From positions 62,001 to 126,000 of the forward strand of contig NZ_AUEW01000011.1 in NCBI RefSeq assembly GCF_000426185.1: DNA of 64,000 bases. The letters run 5' to 3'. A program made the position numbers and the translations under genes. Under the pieces are notes generated by a model. That model was given only the letters and a program-made list of their open reading frames with translations. It did not search any database and was not told where the DNA came from. Source of the DNA: Cellulomonas sp. URHD0024. GTDB taxonomy: Bacteria; Actinomycetota; Actinomycetes; Actinomycetales; Cellulomonadaceae. Shown here in pieces: positions 44,828 to 54,200 of the stretch. Position 1 is the stretch's first letter, and every line of letters starts with the position of its first letter.

Positions 44828-45141
44828 CAAAGGCTCTTCACTGCGAAGGGTGGTGGTCCGCGCGCTGTCCGAGGCCGACGAGAAGTTCGTCGGAGCGTCC
44901 CGGGCGACAGCGGAGTTCACCACGCGATGTGGCCGGCAGCCGATCGTGAAAGGCGACTCGCGAGCGTCGTCCGGACGGGTCCGGGGCTGAGCGAGGTGGG
45001 TCGGTTCTCTTGTGCAAACTCTTGCGTACGAGACGACCGGGCAACCGAATTACCGGTCCAGTCTATCTGACCGACCCGTCGACTCGTCCCGGACCCGCCG
45101 ACGCCCCTTCCGACCGTCCAGGACCGGACTACGATCCTCGG
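44828..45141. other. divergent control region between helicase and ferritin-like genes
   Basis: 314 bases. It holds the plus-strand TACGAT -10 at 45130-45135 and a minus-strand TAGACT (45060-45065), which would give the helicase a long leader of about 220 bases, as is frequent for DEAD-box helicase mRNAs. Apart from the possible helicase N-terminal extension to 44923, I see no gene. Confidence 0.4.
45130..45135 (+). promoter_or_regulatory. leaderless -10 TACGAT for the ferritin-like gene
   Basis: TACGAT, six bases, then ATG 45142. Confidence 0.5.
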
Positions 45142-45879
45142 ATGACGACGATCCCCTCGCGACCCGAGACCGCTGGACGACCCGCCGGTCACACCGAGGA
45201 GAGCAGCGCCCTGGAGCTCGCCGACGCGGTCGAGCTGCTCGGACTCGTCGCCCAGCTCGAGCACGTCGCGTTCGGCCGGCTCGCCGCGGACGCGGCGCTC
45301 GCGCCGACCATCGAGCAACGGCTCGAGCTGAGCCGGTTCGCTGCCGGCGCCGTCGTTCGGCGCGACCGGATCCTGGCCCGGATCACCGAGATCGGCGGCG
45401 ACCCGGTCGAGGCCGTGCGGGAGTACGACCATGTCCTCGACGACTTCGACGCCCGCACCCAGCCCAGCACGTGGTGGGAGCGGCTGCTCAAGGCCTACGT
45501 CGGGTATGGCGTCGCCGACGACTTCTGCAGGATGGCCGCGGAGGGTCTCGACGAGGGGTCGCGGGCGATCGTCCTCGAGGTCCTCGACGACGCGTCGCAC
45601 GCCGAGCTGGCCGTGGCCGAGCTCGATGCGGCCGGGTCCGCGGACGGTGTGCTGACCGCGCGCCTCGCACTGTGGGGCCGCCGCCTGGTCGGAGAGGCGC
45701 TCGGCGTGGTGCAGCGGTTGCTCGTGCAGCGCCCCGCGCTCGTCCGGCTCGTCGCGCTCGGTTCCGCGCGGACACCGGTCGACGGTTCGGCGCCCGCCAA
45801 CGGCGCGCCGACCAAGCTCTTCGGGGAGCTCACCGCGGCGCACACCCGCCGGATGGCCCGCCTCGGCCTCACCGCCTGA
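45142..45879 (+). CDS. ferritin-like fold (MiaE-like) protein
   Basis: The 245-residue helical protein resembles the ferritin-like family related to the tRNA hydroxylase MiaE that is found next to DEAD-box helicase, DUF3107 and TetR genes in actinobacteria. Helices at 25-55 (LVAQLEHVAFGRLAAD), 57-85, 100-130 and 135-165 carry some Glu/His/Asp residues (E41, H43; DDASHAELAVAELD) that could bind a di-iron centre, but I cannot confirm a complete site. Function unproven. Confidence 0.75.
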   Translation: MTTIPSRPETAGRPAGHTEESSALELADAVELLGLVAQLEHVAFGRLAADAALAPTIEQRLELSRFAAGAVVRRDRILARITEIGGDPVEAVREYDHVLDDFDARTQPSTWWERLLKAYVGYGVADDFCRMAAEGLDEGSRAIVLEVLDDASHAELAVAELDAAGSADGVLTARLALWGRRLVGEALGVVQRLLVQRPALVRLVALGSARTPVDGSAPANGAPTKLFGELTAAHTRRMARLGLTA

Positions 45880-45904
45880 CCGGCGCCTGACCGTCCTCAG
45901 ACGA

Positions 45905-45934
45905 CGAGCCCCGGACGTGACCGTCCGGGGCTCG
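45905..45934. terminator. bidirectional hairpin between ferritin-like and DUF3107 genes
   Basis: Perfect 13-base arms (45905-45917, 45922-45934), four-base loop, between convergent genes. Confidence 0.9.
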
Positions 45935-45948
45935 CTGCTGTCGCGTCG

Positions 45949-46179
45949 TCAGATGTTGCCGAAACCGACCCGGCCCTTGGTCTCCGAACCGATCTCGATG
46001 TAGCCGAGGCTCGCGACCGGCACGATCACGCGGCGACCGCGCACGTCGGTGAGCTCGAGGGTCGGGCGACCACTGAGAGCGGCTGCGACGACGGCGCCGA
46101 TCTCGTCGGGCGTCTGGTCCGACTCCAGGCTGATCTCGCGGGGCGAGTTCTGCACGCCGATGGTGATCTCCACCGTCAT
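45949..46179 (-). CDS. DUF3107 family small protein
   Basis: The 76-residue protein (MTVEITIGVQNSPREISLES...GYIEIGSETKGRVGFG) is a DUF3107 member, a short beta-rich family restricted to actinobacteria and of unknown function, usually placed by a TetR regulator and a DEAD-box helicase as here. ATG 46179 is chosen because AAGGA lies about nine bases upstream; earlier in-frame codons do not match the family. Confidence 0.87.
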   Translation of the reverse strand: MTVEITIGVQNSPREISLESDQTPDEIGAVVAAALSGRPTLELTDVRGRRVIVPVASLGYIEIGSETKGRVGFGNI

Positions 46180-46257
46180 CTCTACCGTCCTTCTCGAACT
46201 GTCGGTACTCAAGCTGTCGCTGCCGACCGGCGGTCCGCCGGGGCACATCGTCCGATC

Positions 46258-46926
46258 CTAGGCGTCCTCGTAGACGAAGTCGGGCCGGATGAGCGCGGAC
46301 ACCCCACCCCAGGCGAGCTGCGTCACCAGCTCGACCGTGCGCTCGGGCGCCACGTCGTCCGGCTTGCGCAGCCGGTGCGTCGCCGCCCCTTGCGCCATGG
46401 CGATCAGCGAGATGGCCAAGAGGCCGGCATCCTCCAGCGACAAGGCCGTGACCTCGGACAGCACCGTCGTGATCCGGAGCGCAGCCTGCGACGAGGCGTG
46501 CTCGACGCGTGCGCGGACATCGGCGTCGTGCGTGACGTCGGACTCGAAGAGCAGGACGGACGCCTCACCCGCGCTCTCCACGAACATGACGTAGGCCTGC
46601 ACGATCGCCGCGATGACGTCGCGCCCGTCACCTCGTCGGACCGGTCCTTGCTCGATGCCGGCCACGGCGGCGTCGACTGCGACGAGCAGGTCGGTGCCGC
46701 GCAGGTCGACGACGGCGAGGTACAGGTCGAGCTTGGAGGGGAAGTGCCGGTAGAGCACCGGCTTGCTCACCTCGGCGCGCTCGGCGATGTCGTCCATGGA
46801 GACGTGGTGGTAGCCCTCTGTGGAGAAGAGCTCCTGGGCGATGCGGAGCACTTGCGCCCGGCGCTCGTCTCGGGCCATCCGCGGGCTGCGCGGACGAGGG
46901 GTGGAGTCGTCTTTCCCGGCCGTCAT
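46258..46926 (-). CDS. TetR family transcriptional regulator
   Basis: The 222-residue regulator has a TetR helix-turn-helix at residues 30-70 (AQELFSTEGYHHVSMDDIAE, then VSKPVLYRHFPSKLDLY) and a helical ligand domain (GRDVIAAIVQAYVMFVESAG). TACCAT lies six bases before the ATG. The divergent DUF3152 gene starts 47 bases away; DUF3107 lies downstream. Its targets are not evident. Confidence 0.9.
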   Translation of the reverse strand: MTAGKDDSTPRPRSPRMARDERRAQVLRIAQELFSTEGYHHVSMDDIAERAEVSKPVLYRHFPSKLDLYLAVVDLRGTDLLVAVDAAVAGIEQGPVRRGDGRDVIAAIVQAYVMFVESAGEASVLLFESDVTHDADVRARVEHASSQAALRITTVLSEVTALSLEDAGLLAISLIAMAQGAATHRLRKPDDVAPERTVELVTQLAWGGVSALIRPDFVYEDA

Positions 46927-46932
46927 CCCGTG

Positions 46933-46938
46933 ATGGTA
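46933..46938 (-). promoter_or_regulatory. leaderless -10 TACCAT for the TetR gene
   Basis: Minus-strand TACCAT, six bases, then ATG 46926; TTGACA lies 11 bases upstream of it, too close to act as its -35. Confidence 0.45.
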
Positions 46939-46973
46939 GCGACGTGTTGTGTCAACGATGCGACGATGGTGGT

Positions 46974-47945
46974 GTGACGATCCCCGGCGAAGGCCGGAAA
47001 GGCGACGAAGCACCGCTCGCGCACCGCCGTGCGCAGAGGCGTGTGCGCCGCAGTCGAGCCCGAACCCGTCGTCGCGGTCCTCTTGTCCTGGCGATGGTCG
47101 TCGGATTCGTCGCGGGTGCGGGAACCGCGTTCGTGGCCGCCGGGGACCCGCGCACGGAGAGCCTGTTCGGGGTGTCGACGAGTGCCACGGCCGACGCTTC
47201 CGACGGCCTCGACGCAGTTGCGCCCTTCGCCCAGGACGACCCGCTCGCGGAGCTCGACCGGATGGGCTTGCAGGGCCGTACCGCCGGCCGGTCGTCCGGT
47301 GAGCCGGACCCTGTCGTCGCTCCGTCGTCGGCCCCCCCGATCGTGGACGGGGTACCGAGCGTCGCCGCCCTGCCGCCGGGCCTGACCGCCGCCGACGTCT
47401 CCGCCGGGCTGCTGTCGGCGAACGTGCCCGAGGTCGCGGGCGGGTCGTTCGTCGTCGTCCCCGGAAGCGAGCCGGGACCGGGGATCGGCGCGGTCCGGAC
47501 CGTCCGGGTGGAGGTCGAGCAGGGTCTGGCCGTGGACGGTGCAGCGTTCGCTGCGACCGTCATGTCGACGCTCAACGACCCGCGCAGCTGGGGCGGCGAC
47601 GGGTCGATGTCGTTCGCGCGCACCGACGGCGAGGCGGAGATCCGCGTGCTGCTCGCCTCACCCAAGACCGTCGACGCGCTGTGCGCCCCGCTGCGGACCG
47701 GCGGGGAGGTCTCCTGCGGGCGGGCCGGGCACGCCGCTCTGAACCTGCGACGGTGGGTCGAGGCGACGCCGGAGTTCGCGTCCGACAAGACCATGTACCG
47801 GCAGTACCTGGTGAACCACGAGGTCGGACACCTGCTCGGGCACCAGCACGCCAGGTGCGGCGGGGCCGGCAAGGTCGCGCCCGTCATGCAGCAGCAGAGC
47901 TATCAGGTGGCCCCCTGCCTGCCGAACGCGTGGCCGTTCCCGTAG
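46974..47945 (+). CDS. DUF3152 membrane-anchored metallopeptidase-like protein
   Basis: The 323-residue protein has a basic N-terminus (RRVRRSRARTRRR), one membrane anchor (LVLAMVVGFVAGAGTAFVAAG, about residues 38-58) and an extracytoplasmic region ending in a zinc-type motif HEVGHLLGHQH (H282 to H292), as in metzincin-like peptidases, followed by Cys residues likely in disulphides. Catalysis in this family is unproven. GTG 46974 is the likeliest start; GACGAT lies six bases upstream. Confidence 0.85.
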   Translation: MTIPGEGRKGDEAPLAHRRAQRRVRRSRARTRRRGPLVLAMVVGFVAGAGTAFVAAGDPRTESLFGVSTSATADASDGLDAVAPFAQDDPLAELDRMGLQGRTAGRSSGEPDPVVAPSSAPPIVDGVPSVAALPPGLTAADVSAGLLSANVPEVAGGSFVVVPGSEPGPGIGAVRTVRVEVEQGLAVDGAAFAATVMSTLNDPRSWGGDGSMSFARTDGEAEIRVLLASPKTVDALCAPLRTGGEVSCGRAGHAALNLRRWVEATPEFASDKTMYRQYLVNHEVGHLLGHQHARCGGAGKVAPVMQQQSYQVAPCLPNAWPFP

Positions 47946-48013
47946 GACGCTGATCCGCTGTCCTGCGCGGGTCGCGCTCGAGCCTGTCGGTGGCTCGTGA
48001 TGGACTCGTCTGC

Positions 48014-51000
48014 GTGACCACCGCGACGCCCGCCCTGCGCCTCGTGCGTCCGGCGTTGGCCGACGTCCCCGCCTCCGGGCCGGGCTCGCTGGTCCACCTC
48101 GACGCGGAGCAGGCTGCTGCTGTTGCAGCCGTGGCCCGCGGCACCGACCGGGCGTTGCTCGTGCTGGGCGCGCCGGGGACGGGCAAGACGACGGTCGCGC
48201 TGGAGTCGGTGGTCGCAGCGGTCGATGCCGGGACCGACCCGCACGACGTGCTGGTCATCGCGTCGAGCCGGCGATCGGCGGCAGACCTGCGGGACCGCCT
48301 CTCGGCCCGGCTGCGGGCGACCTCGGGCAGGCCGCTGGTGCAGACCGCCGCTGCGGCGGCGTTCTCCGTGCTGCGGGCACGTGCCGCGCTTCTCGGTGAA
48401 CCCCCGCCGACGCTGGTCTCGGGGGCCGAGCAGGACCTGATGCTGGGCGAGCTGCTGGCCGGGCACGCGGCCGGCGACGGCGTTCCGATCGCCTGGCCGG
48501 CCGAGGTGCGGCCCGACGTCCTGCGGCTGCGCCCGTTCCGCGACGAGCTGCGCGACCTGCTCATGCGCGCGGCCGAGCGTGGCGTACGCCCCGCGGACCT
48601 CGCCGACCTCGGTCGCGTGCACAGCAGACCTGCCTGGGTCAGCGCCGCCCACCTGTACGAGGAGTACCTGGACATCGTCGAGCTGCGCACCGGCACGCCG
48701 GACCTCGGCGCGCGCCTCGACCCCGCGATCGTCGTCGACGAGGCGGCGCAGGCGCTGGTGACCTGGGAGGACGAGGTCGCCGGGGCCGTCCGCCCGCGCT
48801 GGAGCCTGGTCGTCGTGGACGACCACCAGGAGAGCACGTCCGCCACGGCCCGGTTCGTGCGCGCCCTGGCCGACGACGGCGCGCGCGTCGTCCTGCTCGC
48901 CGATCCCGATGCTGCCGTGCAGACGTTCCGTGGCGCCGCGCCGTCGCTGGTCGGGCGTGCGGTCGTCACCGGCACCGGTCCGGGCGAGCTCGGTGCCCGC
49001 ACCTCGACACTGTCGACCGTGTGGCGCCACGACGCCGCGATGCGCCAGGTGGTGGAGCGGATCACGGAGCGGATCGGGACGGTCGGCGTGGTCCGGCACC
49101 GGCTGGCTACCGCCGTCGGGCAGGCCGGCACGGGGGCGCGCGTCGCACTCCTGCCGAGCACCGCCCAGGAGGCCGCGTACGTCGCCCACGCGTTGCGGAC
49201 GGCGCACATCGAGCGCGGTGTGCCCTGGGGTGACATGGCCGTGATCGCACCGACGGGTGCACAGGTCACGGCACTTCGCCGCTCGCTGGCAGGCGCTGCG
49301 GTCCCCGTGAGCGTCCTCGGCAGCGACGTGCCCCTGCGCGACGAGCCCGCCGTGGCGCCCCTCCTCGACGCGATGCGGGCGTGCACGGGTGTCGTGCCGC
49401 TGGACGCCGGTGCAGCGACGCGTCTCGCGTGCTCGCCGCTCGGGGGCCTGGACGCGGTCGGGTTGCGACGCGTCCGTCGGGCGCTTCGCGCGCACGAGCT
49501 TGCCGGCGGGGGAGGTCGGGCCAGCGACGTGCTGCTGGTGGAGGCATTGGGCGGGCAGGCCTCCGACGAGCTGCCGCTCGCCGCGCGACCCGTCGTCCGC
49601 CTGGCCCGTGTGCTCGCCGCCGGACGTGCTGCGGCCGAGCGTCCCGACGCCGACGCGCAGACCGTGCTGTGGGCCCTCTGGGACGCGGCCGGCCAGGCGG
49701 AGGCCTGGCGACGGTCGGCGCTGGCGGGCGGCTCCGCAGGCGAGCGGGCGGACCGGGACCTGGACGCGGTCCTGGCGGTGTTCCGGGCCGCCGAGACGTT
49801 CGTGGACCGGATGCCGCGCTCGACGCCCGCCGCGTTCGTCGACTGGCTCCAGGCGCAGGACCTGCCGTCCGACTCGCTCGCCGCACGCGCTCGACGCGCG
49901 TCGGTCCAGGTGCTCACCCCCGCCGGTGCGGCCGGTCGGGAGTGGGAGGTCGTGGTGGTTGCCGGGGTGCAGGACGGAACGTGGCCGGACCTGCGCTTGC
50001 GGGACTCGCTGCTCGGCGCGCAGGCGCTGGTGGATGTGGTCGCGGGGCGAGCGAGCGCGTCCTCCGACCCTGCGCGGCAGGCGTCCGAGGCGCGGCGGGC
50101 CGTGCTCGCCGACGAGCTGCGGACCTTCGCGGTGGCGTGCTCCCGGGCGCGCACGTCGCTGCTCGTGACGGCCGTCGAGGACGTCGACCAGCAGCCGTCG
50201 TTGTTCGTCGAGCTGGTGGAGCCGAACGACGAGGACGCCGATCCCCGTCGGACGAGCGCGCCCGCGCCCCTGGACCTGCGTGGCCTGGTCGCCCAGCTGC
50301 GGGCGCACCTCGAGCAGTCGGCTGTCGACGGGGCGGAGCCGGAGCCCGCAGCGGCGCCGACCCTGGCCCGGCTTGCCGCGGCGGGCGTCTCGGGCGCCGA
50401 CCCGGGGGAGTGGCTGGGGCTCGCGGCTCCGTCGAGCGACATCCCGCTCTGGGCGCCCGGCGAGCGTGTGCCGATCTCGCCCTCGAAGGTCGAGACCGCG
50501 CAGCGATGCGCCCTGCGCTGGGCGCTCGAGACGGCCGGGGGTACCGCGTCCGCGAGCGGTGGCCAGAACCTCGGCACGCTGCTGCACGCGATCGCGCAGG
50601 AGTGGCCACAAGGGACCGAGGCCGAGCTCTCTGCGGCACTGGACCGTCGCTGGGGCGAGCTCGGGCTCGGCACGGGCTGGCCGGCGATCGCGACGCGGCG
50701 GCGTGCGGACGCGATGGTGCACCGGCTCGCCGGCTACCTGCGCTCCGCGGGCGAGCCGCTCCTGGTGGAGGGTGCCTTCCTGCTCGAGACCGACCGCGCC
50801 ACCCTGCGGGGCAGTGTCGACCGGATCGAGCAGGCGGACGACGGCACGGTGCGCGTGGTGGACCTCAAGACCGGTGCCAGCCCGCCGAGCGTGGCCAAGG
50901 CGGCGGAGAATCCTCAGCTCGGCGCCTACCAGCTCGCCGTGGACGCAGGGGCGTTCGGGGACCTGCCGCCCGGCGTGACCAGCGGTGGGGCCCAGCTGGT

Positions 51001-51214
51001 CTACCTGGGGACGGGCGCGGCAGCCGCAACCCGGGTACAGCCCGCTCTGGGCCCGGAGACCGACGAGCCCAGCTGGGCTCGCGTGATGGTCGACCAGGTC
51101 GCCGATCGGATGGCGGCGTCGACGTTCGAGGCGACGGCGAACGACCTCTGCGACCGGTGCCCGGTCCGGCGCTCGTGCCCGGCGCGTGGCGAGGGCGGAC
51201 AGGTGGTCGCATGA
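48014..51214 (+). CDS. adnA: AdnA-like UvrD-type helicase with Fe-S RecB nuclease domain
   Basis: First subunit (1066 residues) of the actinobacterial AdnAB double-strand-break resection motor-nuclease. N-terminal SF1 motor: Walker A GAPGTGKTT near residue 54; motif II is degenerate, VVDDHQES near residue 268, in place of DExQD. C-terminal nuclease: VVDLKTGASPP near residue 949, framed by AQRCALRW and CDRCPVRRSC, four cysteines spaced as in the AddB-type 4Fe-4S nuclease. The weak motor fits AdnA, as AdnB is described as the main motor. The start is uncertain: GTG 48014 or GTG 47990. The stop overlaps the next start (ATGA). Confidence 0.87.
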   Translation: MTTATPALRLVRPALADVPASGPGSLVHLDAEQAAAVAAVARGTDRALLVLGAPGTGKTTVALESVVAAVDAGTDPHDVLVIASSRRSAADLRDRLSARLRATSGRPLVQTAAAAAFSVLRARAALLGEPPPTLVSGAEQDLMLGELLAGHAAGDGVPIAWPAEVRPDVLRLRPFRDELRDLLMRAAERGVRPADLADLGRVHSRPAWVSAAHLYEEYLDIVELRTGTPDLGARLDPAIVVDEAAQALVTWEDEVAGAVRPRWSLVVVDDHQESTSATARFVRALADDGARVVLLADPDAAVQTFRGAAPSLVGRAVVTGTGPGELGARTSTLSTVWRHDAAMRQVVERITERIGTVGVVRHRLATAVGQAGTGARVALLPSTAQEAAYVAHALRTAHIERGVPWGDMAVIAPTGAQVTALRRSLAGAAVPVSVLGSDVPLRDEPAVAPLLDAMRACTGVVPLDAGAATRLACSPLGGLDAVGLRRVRRALRAHELAGGGGRASDVLLVEALGGQASDELPLAARPVVRLARVLAAGRAAAERPDADAQTVLWALWDAAGQAEAWRRSALAGGSAGERADRDLDAVLAVFRAAETFVDRMPRSTPAAFVDWLQAQDLPSDSLAARARRASVQVLTPAGAAGREWEVVVVAGVQDGTWPDLRLRDSLLGAQALVDVVAGRASASSDPARQASEARRAVLADELRTFAVACSRARTSLLVTAVEDVDQQPSLFVELVEPNDEDADPRRTSAPAPLDLRGLVAQLRAHLEQSAVDGAEPEPAAAPTLARLAAAGVSGADPGEWLGLAAPSSDIPLWAPGERVPISPSKVETAQRCALRWALETAGGTASASGGQNLGTLLHAIAQEWPQGTEAELSAALDRRWGELGLGTGWPAIATRRRADAMVHRLAGYLRSAGEPLLVEGAFLLETDRATLRGSVDRIEQADDGTVRVVDLKTGASPPSVAKAAENPQLGAYQLAVDAGAFGDLPPGVTSGGAQLVYLGTGAAAATRVQPALGPETDEPSWARVMVDQVADRMAASTFEATANDLCDRCPVRRSCPARGEGGQVVA

Positions 51215-54200
51215 CCCTCCCGACGACGGACCTGCTGCTCGGGCCCCACACGACACCCACCTTGTCGGCCGCCCGGATCGCGGAGCTCGTGGACCAGCCT
51301 GCGCCGACCGACGAACAGCGTCGGATCATCGAGGCGCCGCTCGCGCCGTCGCTCGTCGTCGCCGGTGCGGGATCGGGAAAGACCGAGACGATGGCGGCCC
51401 GCGTGGTGTGGCTGCTGGCCAACGGCGTGGTGCAGCCAGACCAGGTCCTCGGGCTGACGTTCACCCGCAAGGCCGCCGGTGAGCTCGCCGAACGGGTGCG
51501 CAAGCGGCTCCGGACACTGTCCCGGGCGGCGGCCGCCCAAGGGGTCGCGCTCGCGGAGACCGCAGGCGGCGACGCACTCTCGGGACTCGCGCGGCCGACG
51601 ATCTCCACCTACAACTCCTACGCCGCCTCGCTCGTCACGGACCATGCGCTTCGGTTGGGCCTCGACCCGTCCGCCCGCCTGCTCGGCGAGGCCGCGCAGT
51701 GGCAGCTGGCGAGCGACGTGGTCGAGGCGTGGAGCGGGGATCTCGACACCGACGCGGCGACCTCCACCGTGATCGAGGCCGTGCTGACCCTCTCGGGCGC
51801 CCTCGACGAGCACCTTCTCGACCCGGCCGCGGCGCGCGGCGGCATCGAGGACATCGTCGACGGTCTGCTCGCGACGCCGTCGGGGACGCCGCCGCGTGAG
51901 CCCTACGCGGAGATCAAGAAGCTGGTCCGGTCGCTCGGGGAACGCGTCCGCGTGCTGGAGCTCGTCGCGGAGTACCGGCAGCGCAAGCGCGCCGCGGACG
52001 CCATCGACTTCGGCGACCAGGTGGCGCTCGCCGCGCGGTTGGCTCTCGACGTCCCGGAGGTGGGTGTCGCAGAGCGCACGCGGTTCCGCGTCGTGCTGCT
52101 CGACGAGTACCAGGACACCTCCTACGCGCAGCTGACGCTGCTCGGCGCCCTGTTCGGCGAGGGGCATCCCGTGACCGCGGTCGGCGACCCGCACCAGTCG
52201 ATCTACGGCTGGCGGGGTGCCAGCGCGGGTGGCCTCGAAGGGTTCCCGACCCAGTTCCCGCAGGTCCACGCGGACGGCTCCCGGAACCCGGCTGACGTGC
52301 ACCAGCTGTCGACGTCGTGGCGCAACGACTCACGGATCCTCGCCGCTGCCAACCACGTCGCGGGTCCGTTGCGCGCAGCGAGCACCCGTGTCGAGGTTCC
52401 GGTCCTCGCCGCCCGCCCCGGCGCGGGCGAGGGTCGCGTCCACGGGTTCGTGGCAGCGACGGTCGAGGACGAGGCGACGGCTGTGGCCTCGTTCGTCGCC
52501 GAGCGGTGGCGACCGGCGGTCGACGGGTCGGCGCGGGTGAGCGCCGCGGTGCTGTGCCGCAAGCGCTCGCAGTTCGAGCCGCTGCGGCGTGCCCTGCGGG
52601 CCCGAGGTCTGCCGGTCGAGGTCGTCGGACTCGGCGGACTGCTGTCCGCGCCCGAGGTGGTGGACCTCGTCGCCGTGCTGCAGGCCGCGCACGACCCGTC
52701 GCGTGGCGACGCGCTCATGCGCCTGCTCACGGGCGCGCGCACCGCACTGGGCGCCGCCGATCTGCACGCACTGGCGGCATGGGCGGGCGAGCTTGCGGCC
52801 CGGCACACGGGCACGTCGCGGGTTCCGACCGATCGCGTCGAGGCCATCCCGGGCGCGCGCGCAGCCGCTCCGGGCGACGCGTGCGACGTCGGCGTCGCGC
52901 CGTTGGTGGAGGCCGATGCTGTCGACGAGCGCAGCATCGTCGACGCGCTCGACGCGATCGGGGAGCTTCCGGCAGCCGGGTGGACCAGTCGCAGCGGGCG
53001 GACCTTGAGCGCAACCGGACGGGCGCGGCTCCTCGACCTCGCCGCGCTGCTCCGGGTCGTCCGGTCGCACACCTACCTGTCGGTGCCCGAGCTCGTCGGG
53101 GAGGCGGAGCGCCTCCTCGGCCTGGACATCGAGGTCGCTGCCCGTGCCGGCACGACGCCCGGCCGGGCGAGAGCCCAGCTGGATGCGTTCCGCGACGTCG
53201 CTGGCGAGTTCGCACGGTCCGCGGACCATCCGAACCTCGGCGGCTTCCTGGCCTGGCTGGAGGCGGCCGAGGCGAAGGAGCACGGGCTCGACATGCCGGT
53301 CGCCGAGCCCGACCCGGATGCCGTGCAGCTGATCACGGTGCACGCGGCCAAGGGGCTCGAGTGGGACCTGGTCGCGGTGGCCGGACTGGTGGACGGCGGC
53401 CTGCCCGCGACCGCGACGCAGGGCAAGGAAGGACCGAAGGACTCGGCGTGGCTGACCGGGTTGGGCTCGTTGCCGTACCCGCTGCGCGGCGACCGACACG
53501 ACCTGCCGGAGTTCGCCTACGGGGGAGCCGCGGACCCGAAGGACCTGGAGGAGCGCCGCAAGGACTTCGTGTTCCGCGCGGGCGACCACCAGGTGGCCGA
53601 GGAGCGCCGACTGGCGTACGTCGCGCTGACGCGGGCCCGCACCCACCTGTTCCTGACGGCCGCGTGGTGGGGGGACGGGTCGCGCGCACGCAAGGTGTCG
53701 ACGTTCCTGCACGAGCTGGCAGAGGCTGGGCTGGTCGAGCTCGACGCGTGGGAGCCTGCGCCGGCTGACGGCGAGGAGAACCCTCGCGCCGCCCTCGTCC
53801 TGGCGGCCTCCTGGCCGGCGGACCCGTTCGGGACCGACGGTGCGTCGACGCGACGTGCGCACGTCGAGAGCGCCGCGCACCGGGTGCGGGCAGCGATCCA
53901 CAGGACGGCGGAGCAGGGGGCGGTCGGCGGTGCGGAAGCCCATCCCTGGGAGCTTCTCGCGACCCGGCTGCTGGCCGAGCAGGAACGCGTCCGCACGCCC
54001 TCGGCAGTGGTGGAGCTGCCGGCGCACCTGTCCGCCTCGGCGCTGGTCCGGCTGGAGAACGACCCGGCGGAGTTCGCGCGACATCTGCGCAGGCCGGTGC
54101 CGGCCGAGCCGTCGCCGCAGGCCCGTCGCGGCACCCGGTTCCACGCCTGGGTGGAGAGCTGGTACGGCTCGGCAGCCCTGGTCGATGTCGATGCGCTGCC

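Noticed and set aside
48000-48017. Five-codon ORF (MDSSA) overlapping the AdnA-like start as GTGA
   Set aside because: Resembles the two leader ORFs in stop overlap, but it is tiny and has no -10 hexamer at the right distance; likely chance.
47903-51256. Minus-strand open frame of over 1,100 codons opposite the AdnA-like gene
   Set aside because: Antisense shadow of a clear helicase-nuclease gene; no motif and improbable composition. The same holds for the long minus frame at 54587-59029 opposite nudC and uvrD2.
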